From: DASWHF01 sp036393295
GTDB taxonomy: Bacteria > Pseudomonadota > Gammaproteobacteria > Acidiferrobacterales > UBA6901
DNA: 62,953 nt
Reading direction: 5' to 3'
Assembly: GCA_036393295.1 (NCBI GenBank)
Contig: DASWHF010000175.1
Span: 1-62,953 of the forward strand
Below are positions 9,345 through 16,755 of the stretch, piece after piece (the first letter of the stretch is position 1; every line of letters starts with the position of its first letter). The position numbers and the translations under genes are program-made. The notes beneath the pieces are model-generated. The model was given only the letters and a program-made list of their open reading frames with translations, was not told where the DNA came from and searched no databases.

Positions 9345-11555
9345 GTGACGACCCGCAAATCCCGGACGACCCGCGGCACCCCGCGCCCGGCACCGGCCGC
9401 GAGCCTGCTGATCGAGTTGCTCACCGAGGAGCTGCCGCCGAAGTCGCTCAAGCGCCTGTCGGAGTCGTTGCGCGATCAGGTGTTCGCGGCGCTCAAGGAG
9501 CAGGGCTTTCTGGTCGACGGCAGCGCCGCCCGCGCCTTCGCCACGCCGCGCCGCTTGGCGGTGCGGGTGACCGGCGTGCGTGCGCAGCAGCCCGACCGGA
9601 CAGTCGAGCGGCGCGGCCCGGCGGTAGGAGCCGGTTTCGACGCGCAAGGCCAACCCACCCAGGCGCTGCTCGGCTTCGCGCGCTCCTGCGGCGTCGACGT
9701 GAGCGCGCTCGAGCGCCAGCGCGGCGACAAGGGTGAGTACTTCGTCTACCGCGCGCGCCAGAAGGGCGAGCCGCTGGCCGTCCACCTGGCGCCGCTGGTC
9801 GAGGCGGCGCTGAAAAAACTGCCGGTCGCCAAGCTCATGCGCTGGGGGTCGGGCGAGGCGCAGTTCGTGCGGCCGGTGCACGGCGTGGTGATGATCCATG
9901 GGAGCAGGACCGTACCGGGCGAGGTGTTGGGCCTCAAGAGCCGCAACAAAACGCTCGGTCATCGGTTCCTGAGCAAGGGTCTCATCGCGATTCCGAACGC
10001 CGATGCCTACGAGGCGCGGCTGCGCAAACCCGGCTTCGTGGTCGCCAACTTCGACGAGCGACGTGCGGAGATAGACAGAAGGTTGAGAGAAGCTGCCGGA
10101 CAAAACCTGGTTCTTGACACCGGGTTTTCGAACCCGACCGGTGATCTAGATGCTGCCACTTGGATTTTGCAGGGCAATCAAAATCTTTTGGACGAGGTTG
10201 CCGCCCTTGTGGAATGGCCGATCGTATACGAGGGCCAGTTCGACGAGGATTTTCTCGCGGTCCCTGCACAGTGTATAAGCCTGACGATGCAGAAGAACCA
10301 GAAATACTTTGCTCTCGTTAACCGGCATGCCGAGCTGTTACCAAGATTCCTCGTCGTCAGCAATCTTGAGGTACGCGATCCGCACAATATTGTCCACGGC
10401 AACGAGCGCGTGCTGCGCGCCCGACTGGCCGACGCGCGCTTTTTCTTCGAACAGGACCGGAAGACCAAGCTTGCCGAGCGCGTACCGCGCCTGGCGAATG
10501 TCGTTTACCACAATAGGCTCGGCACCCAGCTTGAGCGTGTGCAGCGCATACAAAAGCTCGCGGTGGCAATTGGCCAGTGTCTGGGCGTGAAGGACAGAGG
10601 CTTCGTCGAGCGGGCTGCGTATCTCTGCAAGGCGGACCTGCTCACCGAGATGGTGAGCGAGTTTCCTGAACTTCAGGGCTTGATGGGCTTTTACTATGCT
10701 CGATATGATGACGAGCCGTCTGAAGTGGCCGGAGCGATAAGAGAACACTATTTGCCGCGGTTTGCGGGTGATGTGCTGCCGCGGACCACGGAAGGCCTAT
10801 GCGTGGCTCTTGCTGACAAACTCTATGCGTTGGTCGGCTTTTTTGCCATCGATCAAGCGCCAACGGGCGAGAAAGACCCTTTTGGCCTGCGCCGCCAGGG
10901 GTTGGGTATCGCGCGAATACTGATGGAAAGATCGTTGTCACTGGACATTTTCCAACTATGTGCTCTGGCACGCGATCTGTATCCGGACAGTGTGTTTCAT
11001 GGCAAGGACACCGGCTTGATCAATCGTGGCAATGTTGCGGGCACGGTGGCGGTATTCATTCTCGAACGATTGCCGCCGTTCTTGCGCGAACGAGGATACG
11101 CGGTGGACGAAATAGACGCGGTAATGGCGCTGAATCCGGATCATCCGCGGCTGGATTTGGTCACCAAACGCCTTGACGCCCTCAAGGCTTTTCGCGCCCT
11201 GCCCGAGGCGGCAGCCCTCGCGGCTGCCAACAAGCGCATTCAGAATATTCTGCCCCAGGCTGGGGAGACTTCTGGAGAACCGGTAGACGGAAGCCTTTTG
11301 CGCGAGGAGGCGGAGCATGAGCTGCTGGCGCGGGTGACGGAAGTGCGCGCCAAGGTGGAACCGCTGTTCGCCGCCGGCGATTATGCCGGCGCGTTGATGC
11401 GGCTTGCCGCGTTGCGCGATCCCGTGGATCTATTCTTCGACAAAGTCATGGTGATGGTGGATGACGAGATGCTGCGCGCCAGCCGCTTGAGATTGCTACG
11501 CCAGATCCGTGAGTTGTTCCTGAATGTGGCCGATTTTTCCCGTCTGCAAAGCTAA
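9345..11555 (+). CDS. glyS: Glycine--tRNA ligase beta subunit
   Basis: tRNA-binding and assembly subunit of glycyl-tRNA synthetase, 736 aa. Family sequence starts at LLIELLTEELPPKSL (residue about 21) and runs to the end, including RHAELLPRFLVVSN and EKDPFGLRRQ. The GTG start at 9345 gives an extra Arg/Thr/Pro-rich leader of about 20 residues. Base use is uneven: the first about 700 bp and last about 250 bp are very GC-rich like the neighbours, while roughly 10060-11290 uses many A/T-ending codons, which suggests a recombinational replacement of the central part. The protein reads through without interruption. Confidence 0.97.
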   Translation: MTTRKSRTTRGTPRPAPAASLLIELLTEELPPKSLKRLSESLRDQVFAALKEQGFLVDGSAARAFATPRRLAVRVTGVRAQQPDRTVERRGPAVGAGFDAQGQPTQALLGFARSCGVDVSALERQRGDKGEYFVYRARQKGEPLAVHLAPLVEAALKKLPVAKLMRWGSGEAQFVRPVHGVVMIHGSRTVPGEVLGLKSRNKTLGHRFLSKGLIAIPNADAYEARLRKPGFVVANFDERRAEIDRRLREAAGQNLVLDTGFSNPTGDLDAATWILQGNQNLLDEVAALVEWPIVYEGQFDEDFLAVPAQCISLTMQKNQKYFALVNRHAELLPRFLVVSNLEVRDPHNIVHGNERVLRARLADARFFFEQDRKTKLAERVPRLANVVYHNRLGTQLERVQRIQKLAVAIGQCLGVKDRGFVERAAYLCKADLLTEMVSEFPELQGLMGFYYARYDDEPSEVAGAIREHYLPRFAGDVLPRTTEGLCVALADKLYALVGFFAIDQAPTGEKDPFGLRRQGLGIARILMERSLSLDIFQLCALARDLYPDSVFHGKDTGLINRGNVAGTVAVFILERLPPFLRERGYAVDEIDAVMALNPDHPRLDLVTKRLDALKAFRALPEAAALAAANKRIQNILPQAGETSGEPVDGSLLREEAEHELLARVTEVRAKVEPLFAAGDYAGALMRLAALRDPVDLFFDKVMVMVDDEMLRASRLRLLRQIRELFLNVADFSRLQS

Positions 11556-11594
11556 TGGTGTCCAGCAAAATGACTCACGGTAGCTCAGGGACCT

Positions 11595-11675
11595 GGCCCT
11601 CACCCCAACCCCTCTCCCGGCGGGAGAGGGGGTTTGAGCCCTTCTCCCTCCGGGAGAAGGGTGGGGATGAGGGCC
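11595..11675. repeat. Nested palindromic repeat downstream of glyS
   Basis: The outer arms GGCCCTCACCCC and GGGGATGAGGGCC enclose two inner hairpins, CCCTCTCCCGGCGGGAGAGGG and CTTCTCCCTCCGGGAGAAG. This pattern resembles a dispersed palindromic repeat common in proteobacterial genomes. It fills most of the 167-bp glyS to mazG gap and may act as a terminator for glyS. Confidence 0.75.
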
Positions 11676-11722
11676 AACTTACCGTGTAAACTCGCTCTAA
11701 CAGACGCTCCCAGAGATAAGCC

Positions 11723-12052
11723 ATGAACGCCGATTCATATCAAGAAATGCTCAAGGCCGTCCAGGCCTTCCACGACAAGCACGATTTCAAGGGCGGCGGC
11801 GGCGAGGACCTGGTCTATCGCGTGGCGCTGATGACCGAGGAGCTGGGCGAGATCGCCGAGGCCGTCACCAAGGGCAAGCCGAACGACGCGCTGGCGGAGG
11901 AGGTTGCCGACCTGATGATCCTGCTCATCGGTACGGCCATCAGCGCCGGTTTCGACCTGCGCCGGGCGTTCTGGGACAAGATGCAGAAGCTGGAGGCGCG
12001 CCAGGGCCGCATGATCAACGGCCGCATCCGGGTGTCGGAGTTTCGCGAGTAA
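11723..12052 (+). CDS. MazG-like nucleotide pyrophosphohydrolase
   Basis: 109-aa all-alpha protein with a MazG-type metal site: EELGEIAEAV (EExxE) near residue 37 and EEVADLMILL (ExxD) near residue 60. Enzymes of this superfamily hydrolyse nucleoside triphosphates to monophosphates as house-cleaning of the pool. It is half the size of classical MazG, matching single-domain family members. It ends 8 bp before the GmhB-like gene, so the two are probably cotranscribed. Substrate unknown. Confidence 0.8.
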   Translation: MNADSYQEMLKAVQAFHDKHDFKGGGGEDLVYRVALMTEELGEIAEAVTKGKPNDALAEEVADLMILLIGTAISAGFDLRRAFWDKMQKLEARQGRMINGRIRVSEFRE

Positions 12053-12060
12053 GGCGCTCC

Positions 12061-12582
12061 ATGAAACTGGTCATACTCGAGCGCGATGGCGTCATCAATC
12101 CGGTCGGGCCGGTGCTGACGCCGGACGACTGGGCGCCGCTGCCGGGCAGCGTCGAGGCGATCGCGCGCCTGCACCGCGCCGGCTACCGCATCGTCGTCAC
12201 CACCCGGCAGCCCGAGGTGGGACGCCGGCGGCTGAGCATCGAGATGCTCAGCCGCATCCACGCCCGCATGCTGGAGGCGATCCACCACAAGGGCGCCGAG
12301 ATCGACGCAATCCTCGTCTGCCCGCACGCGCCCGAGGAGGGTTGCCGCTGCGGCAAGGGCTCACCCGGCCTGCTGGAAGAGCTGGCCGAGCGCCTGAAGA
12401 TCAACCTGTCGGGGGTATACGTTGTCGGCCACGACGCCGACGACGTGGCGACGGCGTGCGCGGCCGGCGCCCTGCCGGCGTTGGTCGGCGCGCGGCCGGC
12501 GGTGGACGATGCGGTGCCGGCCTTCGCGAGTCTCGCGGCATTCAGCGCGGCCTTGCTGGACGGGGCCCTGGGGAAACGCTAG
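12061..12582 (+). CDS. GmhB-like HAD-family protein, active site degenerate
   Basis: 173-aa protein aligned throughout with D-glycero-beta-D-manno-heptose-1,7-bisphosphate phosphatase (LPS heptose synthesis), and in its usual place between glyS and plsC. However, the nucleophile motif DRDG is ERDG here (E7 instead of Asp), the TNQSG motif II is TTRQP (47-51), and the acidic motif IV GDxxxD is GHDADD with H124 in place of Asp. The zinc loop is kept (C87, H89, C95, C97). The frame is intact and codon use normal, so it looks like a maintained pseudoenzyme or a repurposed protein rather than a decayed gene. Heptose phosphatase activity is not expected. Confidence 0.75.
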   Translation: MKLVILERDGVINPVGPVLTPDDWAPLPGSVEAIARLHRAGYRIVVTTRQPEVGRRRLSIEMLSRIHARMLEAIHHKGAEIDAILVCPHAPEEGCRCGKGSPGLLEELAERLKINLSGVYVVGHDADDVATACAAGALPALVGARPAVDDAVPAFASLAAFSAALLDGALGKR

Positions 12583-12586
12583 CGCG

Positions 12587-13312
12587 ATGGCGATACTGCG
12601 GTCGGCGTTCTTCAATCTGCTGATGTTCTCGTCGGTAATGGTCTATGCCGTCGCGGCGCTGTTCACCTTTCCGTTGCCGCCGCTCAAGCGCTACGCCTTC
12701 ATCAAGCATTGGGCGCGCCTGCAGGTGTGGCTGCTGACGGTCGTCTGCGGCATGGGCTACCGCGTCGAGGGCCGCGCGCAGCTGCCGCCGGGGCCGGCCA
12801 TCATACTGGCCAATCACCAATCGTCGTGGGAGACGCTCGCCTTTCAGGACATCTTTCCGCCGCAGGTCTGGGTGCTCAAGAAGGAGTTGCTGCGCATCCC
12901 GTTCTTCGGCTGGGGCCTGGCCATGACCCAGCCGATCGCCATCGACCGCGGCGCGCGCATGAAGGCCATGGACCAGGTCGTCGAGCAGGGCCGGCAGCGG
13001 CTGGCGGGCGGCCGCTGGGTGGTGGTGTTCCCCGAGGGCACGCGTCTGAAGCCCGGCGAGAAGCGCCGCTGGGGTATCGGTGGCGCGGTGCTCGCCAGCC
13101 GCACCGGTTATCCGGTGGTGCCGGTGGCGCACAACGCCGGCAGCTTCTGGCCGCGCCGCGGCTTCATCAAGCGCCCCGGCACCATCACGGTCGCGATCGG
13201 GCCTGCGATCGACAGCCGCGGCAAGACCCCGGAGGAGATCCTCGCCGCGGCGCAGGGCTGGGTCGAGAGCACGCTGGCGCGGCTCGAGTCGCAACCGCCG
13301 CCGGGCCGCTAG
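12587..13312 (+). CDS. plsC: 1-acyl-sn-glycerol-3-phosphate acyltransferase
   Basis: Membrane enzyme converting lysophosphatidic acid to phosphatidic acid. The 241-aa protein has a hydrophobic N-terminus (about residues 8-55), the acyltransferase motif NHQSSWE (the HX4E variant common in this subgroup), a substrate motif FPEGTR and the later PVVPVAHN. The ATG at 12587, 4 bp after the preceding stop, gives the normal N-terminus; a longer in-frame start would lie inside the GmhB-like gene. Context glyS-gmhB-plsC is conserved in many gammaproteobacteria. Confidence 0.93.
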   Translation: MAILRSAFFNLLMFSSVMVYAVAALFTFPLPPLKRYAFIKHWARLQVWLLTVVCGMGYRVEGRAQLPPGPAIILANHQSSWETLAFQDIFPPQVWVLKKELLRIPFFGWGLAMTQPIAIDRGARMKAMDQVVEQGRQRLAGGRWVVVFPEGTRLKPGEKRRWGIGGAVLASRTGYPVVPVAHNAGSFWPRRGFIKRPGTITVAIGPAIDSRGKTPEEILAAAQGWVESTLARLESQPPPGR

Positions 13313-13313
13313 G

Positions 13314-13514
13314 GAACCCCTGAACAAGCCCCGGTCAGAGGTTTCCTAGGGGACATGACGTTTCCTAAGAGCACCTAACAAAATGAGAAACGGGTGTAGG
13401 GTGCGTCCCGCGCACCGCTTAATATTTCGGTGCGCAGGGCGCACCCTACGGTTCTAGGAAACCTCTGAACAAGTCCCGGTCGGAGGTTTCCGAGGGGACG
13501 TGACGTTTCCTAAG
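13314..13514. repeat. Composite repeat: 56-bp direct repeats flanking a palindromic MITE core
   Basis: Two near-identical direct copies (13314-13369 and 13458-13514, starting GAAcCcCTGAACAAG and ending GACGTTTCCTAAG) flank a 54-bp palindromic core at 13396-13449 that begins GTAGGGTGCGTCCC and ends GCGCACCCTAC. The core recurs at 45674-45727. The right-hand direct copy supplies the rsmA stop codon. No gene lies in this gap. Confidence 0.85.
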
Positions 13515-14292
13515 CAGCGGTGGCGTCGCTCAAGGCGGCGAACTCCGCGAGGCTCAAGGTCTCGGCGCGCCGGCCGGGGTCGATACCCGCCGCCAGCAGG
13601 GTGTCCGGCGAAACCAGGCCTTTCAGCGTATTGCGCAGGGTCTTGCGGCGCTGGGCGAAGGCGGCCTTGACGATCTGCGCGAAGCGCGCCGGATCGCGCA
13701 CCGCCGGCGTCGGCGCGGGATGCGGGGTGAGGCGCACCACGCTCGATTCCACCTTGGGCGGCGGGGTGAAGGCGCCGGGGGCGACGTCGAACAGTTTCTC
13801 CACCCGGCAGCGCCACTGCACCATCACGCTCAGGCGCCCGTAGTCCCGGCCGCCCGACGCCGCGCGCAGCCGGTCGACGACCTCGCGCTGCAGCATGAAC
13901 AGCATGTCCTCGATGCAGGCCGCCTGGTCGAGCAACCGGAACAACAACGGTGTCGAGATGTTGTACGGCAGGTTGCCGACCAGCCGCAGCCGTCCGCCCT
14001 CGGGTGCGAGTTTGCAGAAGTCGAAACCGAGCGCGTCGGCCTGGTGCACCTGCAGGTCGCCGAGGCCGGCGCAGGCCCGGGGCAGCGCCGCAGCGAGATC
14101 GCGATCCAGCTCCACGGCGTGCAGCCGGCCGGCGGCCGTCAGCAGCGGGCGGGTGAGGGCGCCGCGTCCGGGCCCGATCTCGACCAGGGTATCGCCGGGG
14201 CGCGCTGCCAGCGCCGCGACGATGCGGCCGATGGCGGCGCCGTCGTGCAGGAAGTGCTGGCCGAAGCGCTTGCGCGGCCGGGGGCCGGTCAT
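13510..14292 (-). CDS. rsmA: 16S rRNA (adenine(1518)-N(6)/adenine(1519)-N(6))-dimethyltransferase
   Basis: KsgA: dimethylates two adjacent adenines in helix 45 of 16S rRNA during 30S maturation. The 260-aa protein has the N-terminal KRFGQHFLHD, the SAM motif EIGPGRGALT and the catalytic NLPYNIS. Its ATG overlaps the pdxA stop by 4 bp, the usual surA-pdxA-rsmA gene order. The last codon and stop lie in a repeat copy, so the C-terminal residues may have been set by repeat insertion. Confidence 0.97.
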   Translation of the reverse strand: MTGPRPRKRFGQHFLHDGAAIGRIVAALAARPGDTLVEIGPGRGALTRPLLTAAGRLHAVELDRDLAAALPRACAGLGDLQVHQADALGFDFCKLAPEGGRLRLVGNLPYNISTPLLFRLLDQAACIEDMLFMLQREVVDRLRAASGGRDYGRLSVMVQWRCRVEKLFDVAPGAFTPPPKVESSVVRLTPHPAPTPAVRDPARFAQIVKAAFAQRRKTLRNTLKGLVSPDTLLAAGIDPGRRAETLSLAEFAALSDATAA

Positions 14293-15302
14293 GCCGCCCG
14301 CCCGCCGCCGCGCGCCAGCGTGGCGGCCAGCGCGATCGCGGCGCGCAGGCTGGAGGCGTCGGCACGGCCGGTGCCGGCGAGCTCGAGCGCGGTGCCGTGG
14401 TCGACCGAGGTGCGCACGAACGGCAGGCCGAGAGTGACGTTCACGGCATGCGCGAAGTCGTGGTGCTTGATCACCGGCAGACCCTGGTCGTGATACATGG
14501 CGAGCACCGCGTCGACGCCGGCGAGCTGCGCCGGGATGAAGGCGGTGTCGGCCGGCACCGGGCCGCGCAGCGCCAGCCCGCGCGCGCGCAAGGCCTCGAT
14601 CGCCGGCGTGATGATCTCGATCTCCTCGCGCCCGAGATGGCCCGACTCGCCGGCGTGCGGATTGAGGCCGCAGACCAGGATCACCGGCGCGGGAATGCCG
14701 AAGCGCGCGCGCAGGTCATGATCCAGCACCTCGAGCACGGCGGTCAGGCGCTCACGGGTGATGTGGCGGCTCACCTCGGCGAGCGGCAGGTGGATGGTGG
14801 CCAGTGCGACGCGCAGGCCCGGGCAGGCGAGCATCATCACCGGCTGGCGGGCGCCGCCGAGCCCGGCCAGGAACTCGGTGTGCCCGGTGAAGGCGATGCC
14901 GGCGTCGTTGATCGCGCCCTTGTGCACCGGCCCGGTCACCAGCCCGGCGAACTCGCCGCGCAGGCAGCCGTCGACGGCGACGCGCAGGGTGTCGAGCACA
15001 TAGCGGGCATTGGCGGGATCGAGGCGGCCGGCGGTCACGTGCCGCGGCGCCGGGACGTCGTGCAGGTAGATCTGCGGCGTCGCCGCCGGGCGGCCCGGCC
15101 AGGGCGGCAGGCGCAGCGCCCGACCCAGCAGCCGGGCGCGCTCGCGCAGCATCGCGCCATCGGCGATCACCACCAGGTCGGCGGCGGGCGGATCCGGGGC
15201 GAGCGCAATGCACAGGTCGGGACCGATGCCGGCCGGCTCGCCGGGGGTCAGCGCCAGCACCGGCGCGCCGTCACTCGGGTGCGTCGGTGCGATATTCGAC
15301 AT
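14289..15302 (-). CDS. pdxA: 4-hydroxythreonine-4-phosphate dehydrogenase
   Basis: NAD-dependent step of the DXP-dependent pyridoxal phosphate pathway. The 337-aa protein begins its family sequence at LALTPGEPAGIGPD and keeps metal ligands in TGHTEFLA, in CGLNPHAGE and in MYHDQGLPVIKH. The ATG at 15302 lies 32 bp inside the surA end; a GTG at about 15260 after the surA stop is an alternative that removes 14 poorly conserved residues. It is the middle gene of the minus-strand operon lptD-surA-pdxA-rsmA. Confidence 0.95.
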   Translation of the reverse strand: MSNIAPTHPSDGAPVLALTPGEPAGIGPDLCIALAPDPPAADLVVIADGAMLRERARLLGRALRLPPWPGRPAATPQIYLHDVPAPRHVTAGRLDPANARYVLDTLRVAVDGCLRGEFAGLVTGPVHKGAINDAGIAFTGHTEFLAGLGGARQPVMMLACPGLRVALATIHLPLAEVSRHITRERLTAVLEVLDHDLRARFGIPAPVILVCGLNPHAGESGHLGREEIEIITPAIEALRARGLALRGPVPADTAFIPAQLAGVDAVLAMYHDQGLPVIKHHDFAHAVNVTLGLPFVRTSVDHGTALELAGTGRADASSLRAAIALAATLARGGGRAA

Positions 15303-16620
15303 AGGCCTCGTCGCGCAGCTGGCGGACCCACTGCTCGTAACGTTCGTCCGCCTTGCGCGCGTGGATCTGCTGTCGGGCGCTGGCCTGGTCGCGCTCGCTC
15401 GAGACGTCGCGCTCGCGCCGCTCCAGAACCTGAATCAGGTGCAATCCGAAGGCGCTGCGCACCGGCGTCGAAAGCTCACCGGGTTTCAGGGCATCGGCGG
15501 CGCGTTCGAACTCGGGCACCATCTGGCCGGGACTGACCCAGCCGAGATCGCCGCCCTGCGAGGCCGAGCCCGGATCCTCGGAATGCGAGCGCGCCAGGGC
15601 CGCGAAGTCCTCGCCGTTCTCGATGCGCTCGCGCAGTTGCATGAGGCGGCGCCGCGCCTCGTCGGGGCTCAGGATCTCGTTGGGGCGGATCAGGATATGG
15701 CGGATACGGGTCTGCGTGACGGATACCGGCAGGCCGCCGCCGCGCGCCTCGTGCAGCTTGAGGATGTGGAAGCCGTTGGGGCTGCGCAGCACCTCGCTGA
15801 TGTCGCCGGCGCGGAGGCTCTTGAGCGCATCGACGAACAGCGCGGGCAGCTGGCCCGGCTTCTTCCAGCCGAGCTGGCCGCCTTCGAGGGCGTTCTGGCC
15901 CTGGGAGTTGGCGATCGCGGCCTGGGCGAAGTCGGCGCCGCCGGTGAGCTGCTTGCGCAGCGCCTCGGCGCGCTGCCGCGCCTGCTGGATGGCCTCGGGC
16001 GAGGCGCTTTCCGGCAGGGCGATCAGGATATGCGACAGTTGGTACTCGACCTCCTCGCCGTTGCCCTGGTTGGCGAGAAAATTCTCCACCTCGCTCTCCG
16101 AGACCAGAATGCGGTTGTTGATCTCGCGCTCCAGGAGCTGTTGGATCAGGATCTGATCGCGGATCTGGTCGCGGAACTGCGTTTTCGCCACGCCGTCCCG
16201 GCGCAGGGCGTCGTACAGCTGCTCGGGAGTCATCTGGTTCTGGCGTGCGATGCCCGCGATCGCCTGGTCGAGGCGCTCGGTGTCGATCTGAATGCCGGCC
16301 TGCCGCGCGAGCTGCAGCTGCAGGTGCTCGACGATCAAATGCTCCAGCACCTGCTTGCGCAACACGTCCTCGCTCGGTGCGCGCATGTTCTGGCCGCTGA
16401 TGCGCTTACGGATGACCTCCACGCGGTTATTGAGCTCGATTTCGGTGATCACGTCGTCGTTGACGATCACCAGGATCCGGTCGATGTCCCGCGCCACGGT
16501 GTCCGGCCCGGAACGGCTGGCCGCCGTCGCGGCGCCCGCCAGCAGGACGAGCGCCGCCAGGCCCAGGAGCGGGGTCCGGATTCGGGCGCGGCGTGGGGAT
16601 CGCGTGTCGGGTGTCGCCAT
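15271..16620 (-). CDS. surA: Periplasmic chaperone/peptidyl-prolyl isomerase SurA
   Basis: Chaperone for outer-membrane beta-barrel proteins, including LptD encoded just upstream. With the ATG at 16620 the 449-aa protein has a Sec signal peptide (basic MATPDTRSPRRARIR, hydrophobic core, cleavage near AATAA), a SurA N-terminal domain (DRILVIVNDDVIT) and two parvulin domains (around QLSHILIALPE and RIRHILIRPNE). An upstream in-frame start would bury the signal peptide 25 residues in. Operon position after lptD is conserved in gammaproteobacteria. Confidence 0.96.
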   Translation of the reverse strand: MATPDTRSPRRARIRTPLLGLAALVLLAGAATAASRSGPDTVARDIDRILVIVNDDVITEIELNNRVEVIRKRISGQNMRAPSEDVLRKQVLEHLIVEHLQLQLARQAGIQIDTERLDQAIAGIARQNQMTPEQLYDALRRDGVAKTQFRDQIRDQILIQQLLEREINNRILVSESEVENFLANQGNGEEVEYQLSHILIALPESASPEAIQQARQRAEALRKQLTGGADFAQAAIANSQGQNALEGGQLGWKKPGQLPALFVDALKSLRAGDISEVLRSPNGFHILKLHEARGGGLPVSVTQTRIRHILIRPNEILSPDEARRRLMQLRERIENGEDFAALARSHSEDPGSASQGGDLGWVSPGQMVPEFERAADALKPGELSTPVRSAFGLHLIQVLERRERDVSSERDQASARQQIHARKADERYEQWVRQLRDEAYVEYRTDAPE

Positions 16621-16755
16621 GGGGGTGGTCCAAAGTCTCGATCTATAGAGGCGTCTCGCCGGAAAGAGTTGCATTCCGACGGCCAAGGATAGCACGAAGC
16701 TGCCGGGCGGCGCCCCGCCGCCCGACGGGGCGGCCCGGACGGGGCGCGGGCGGCG

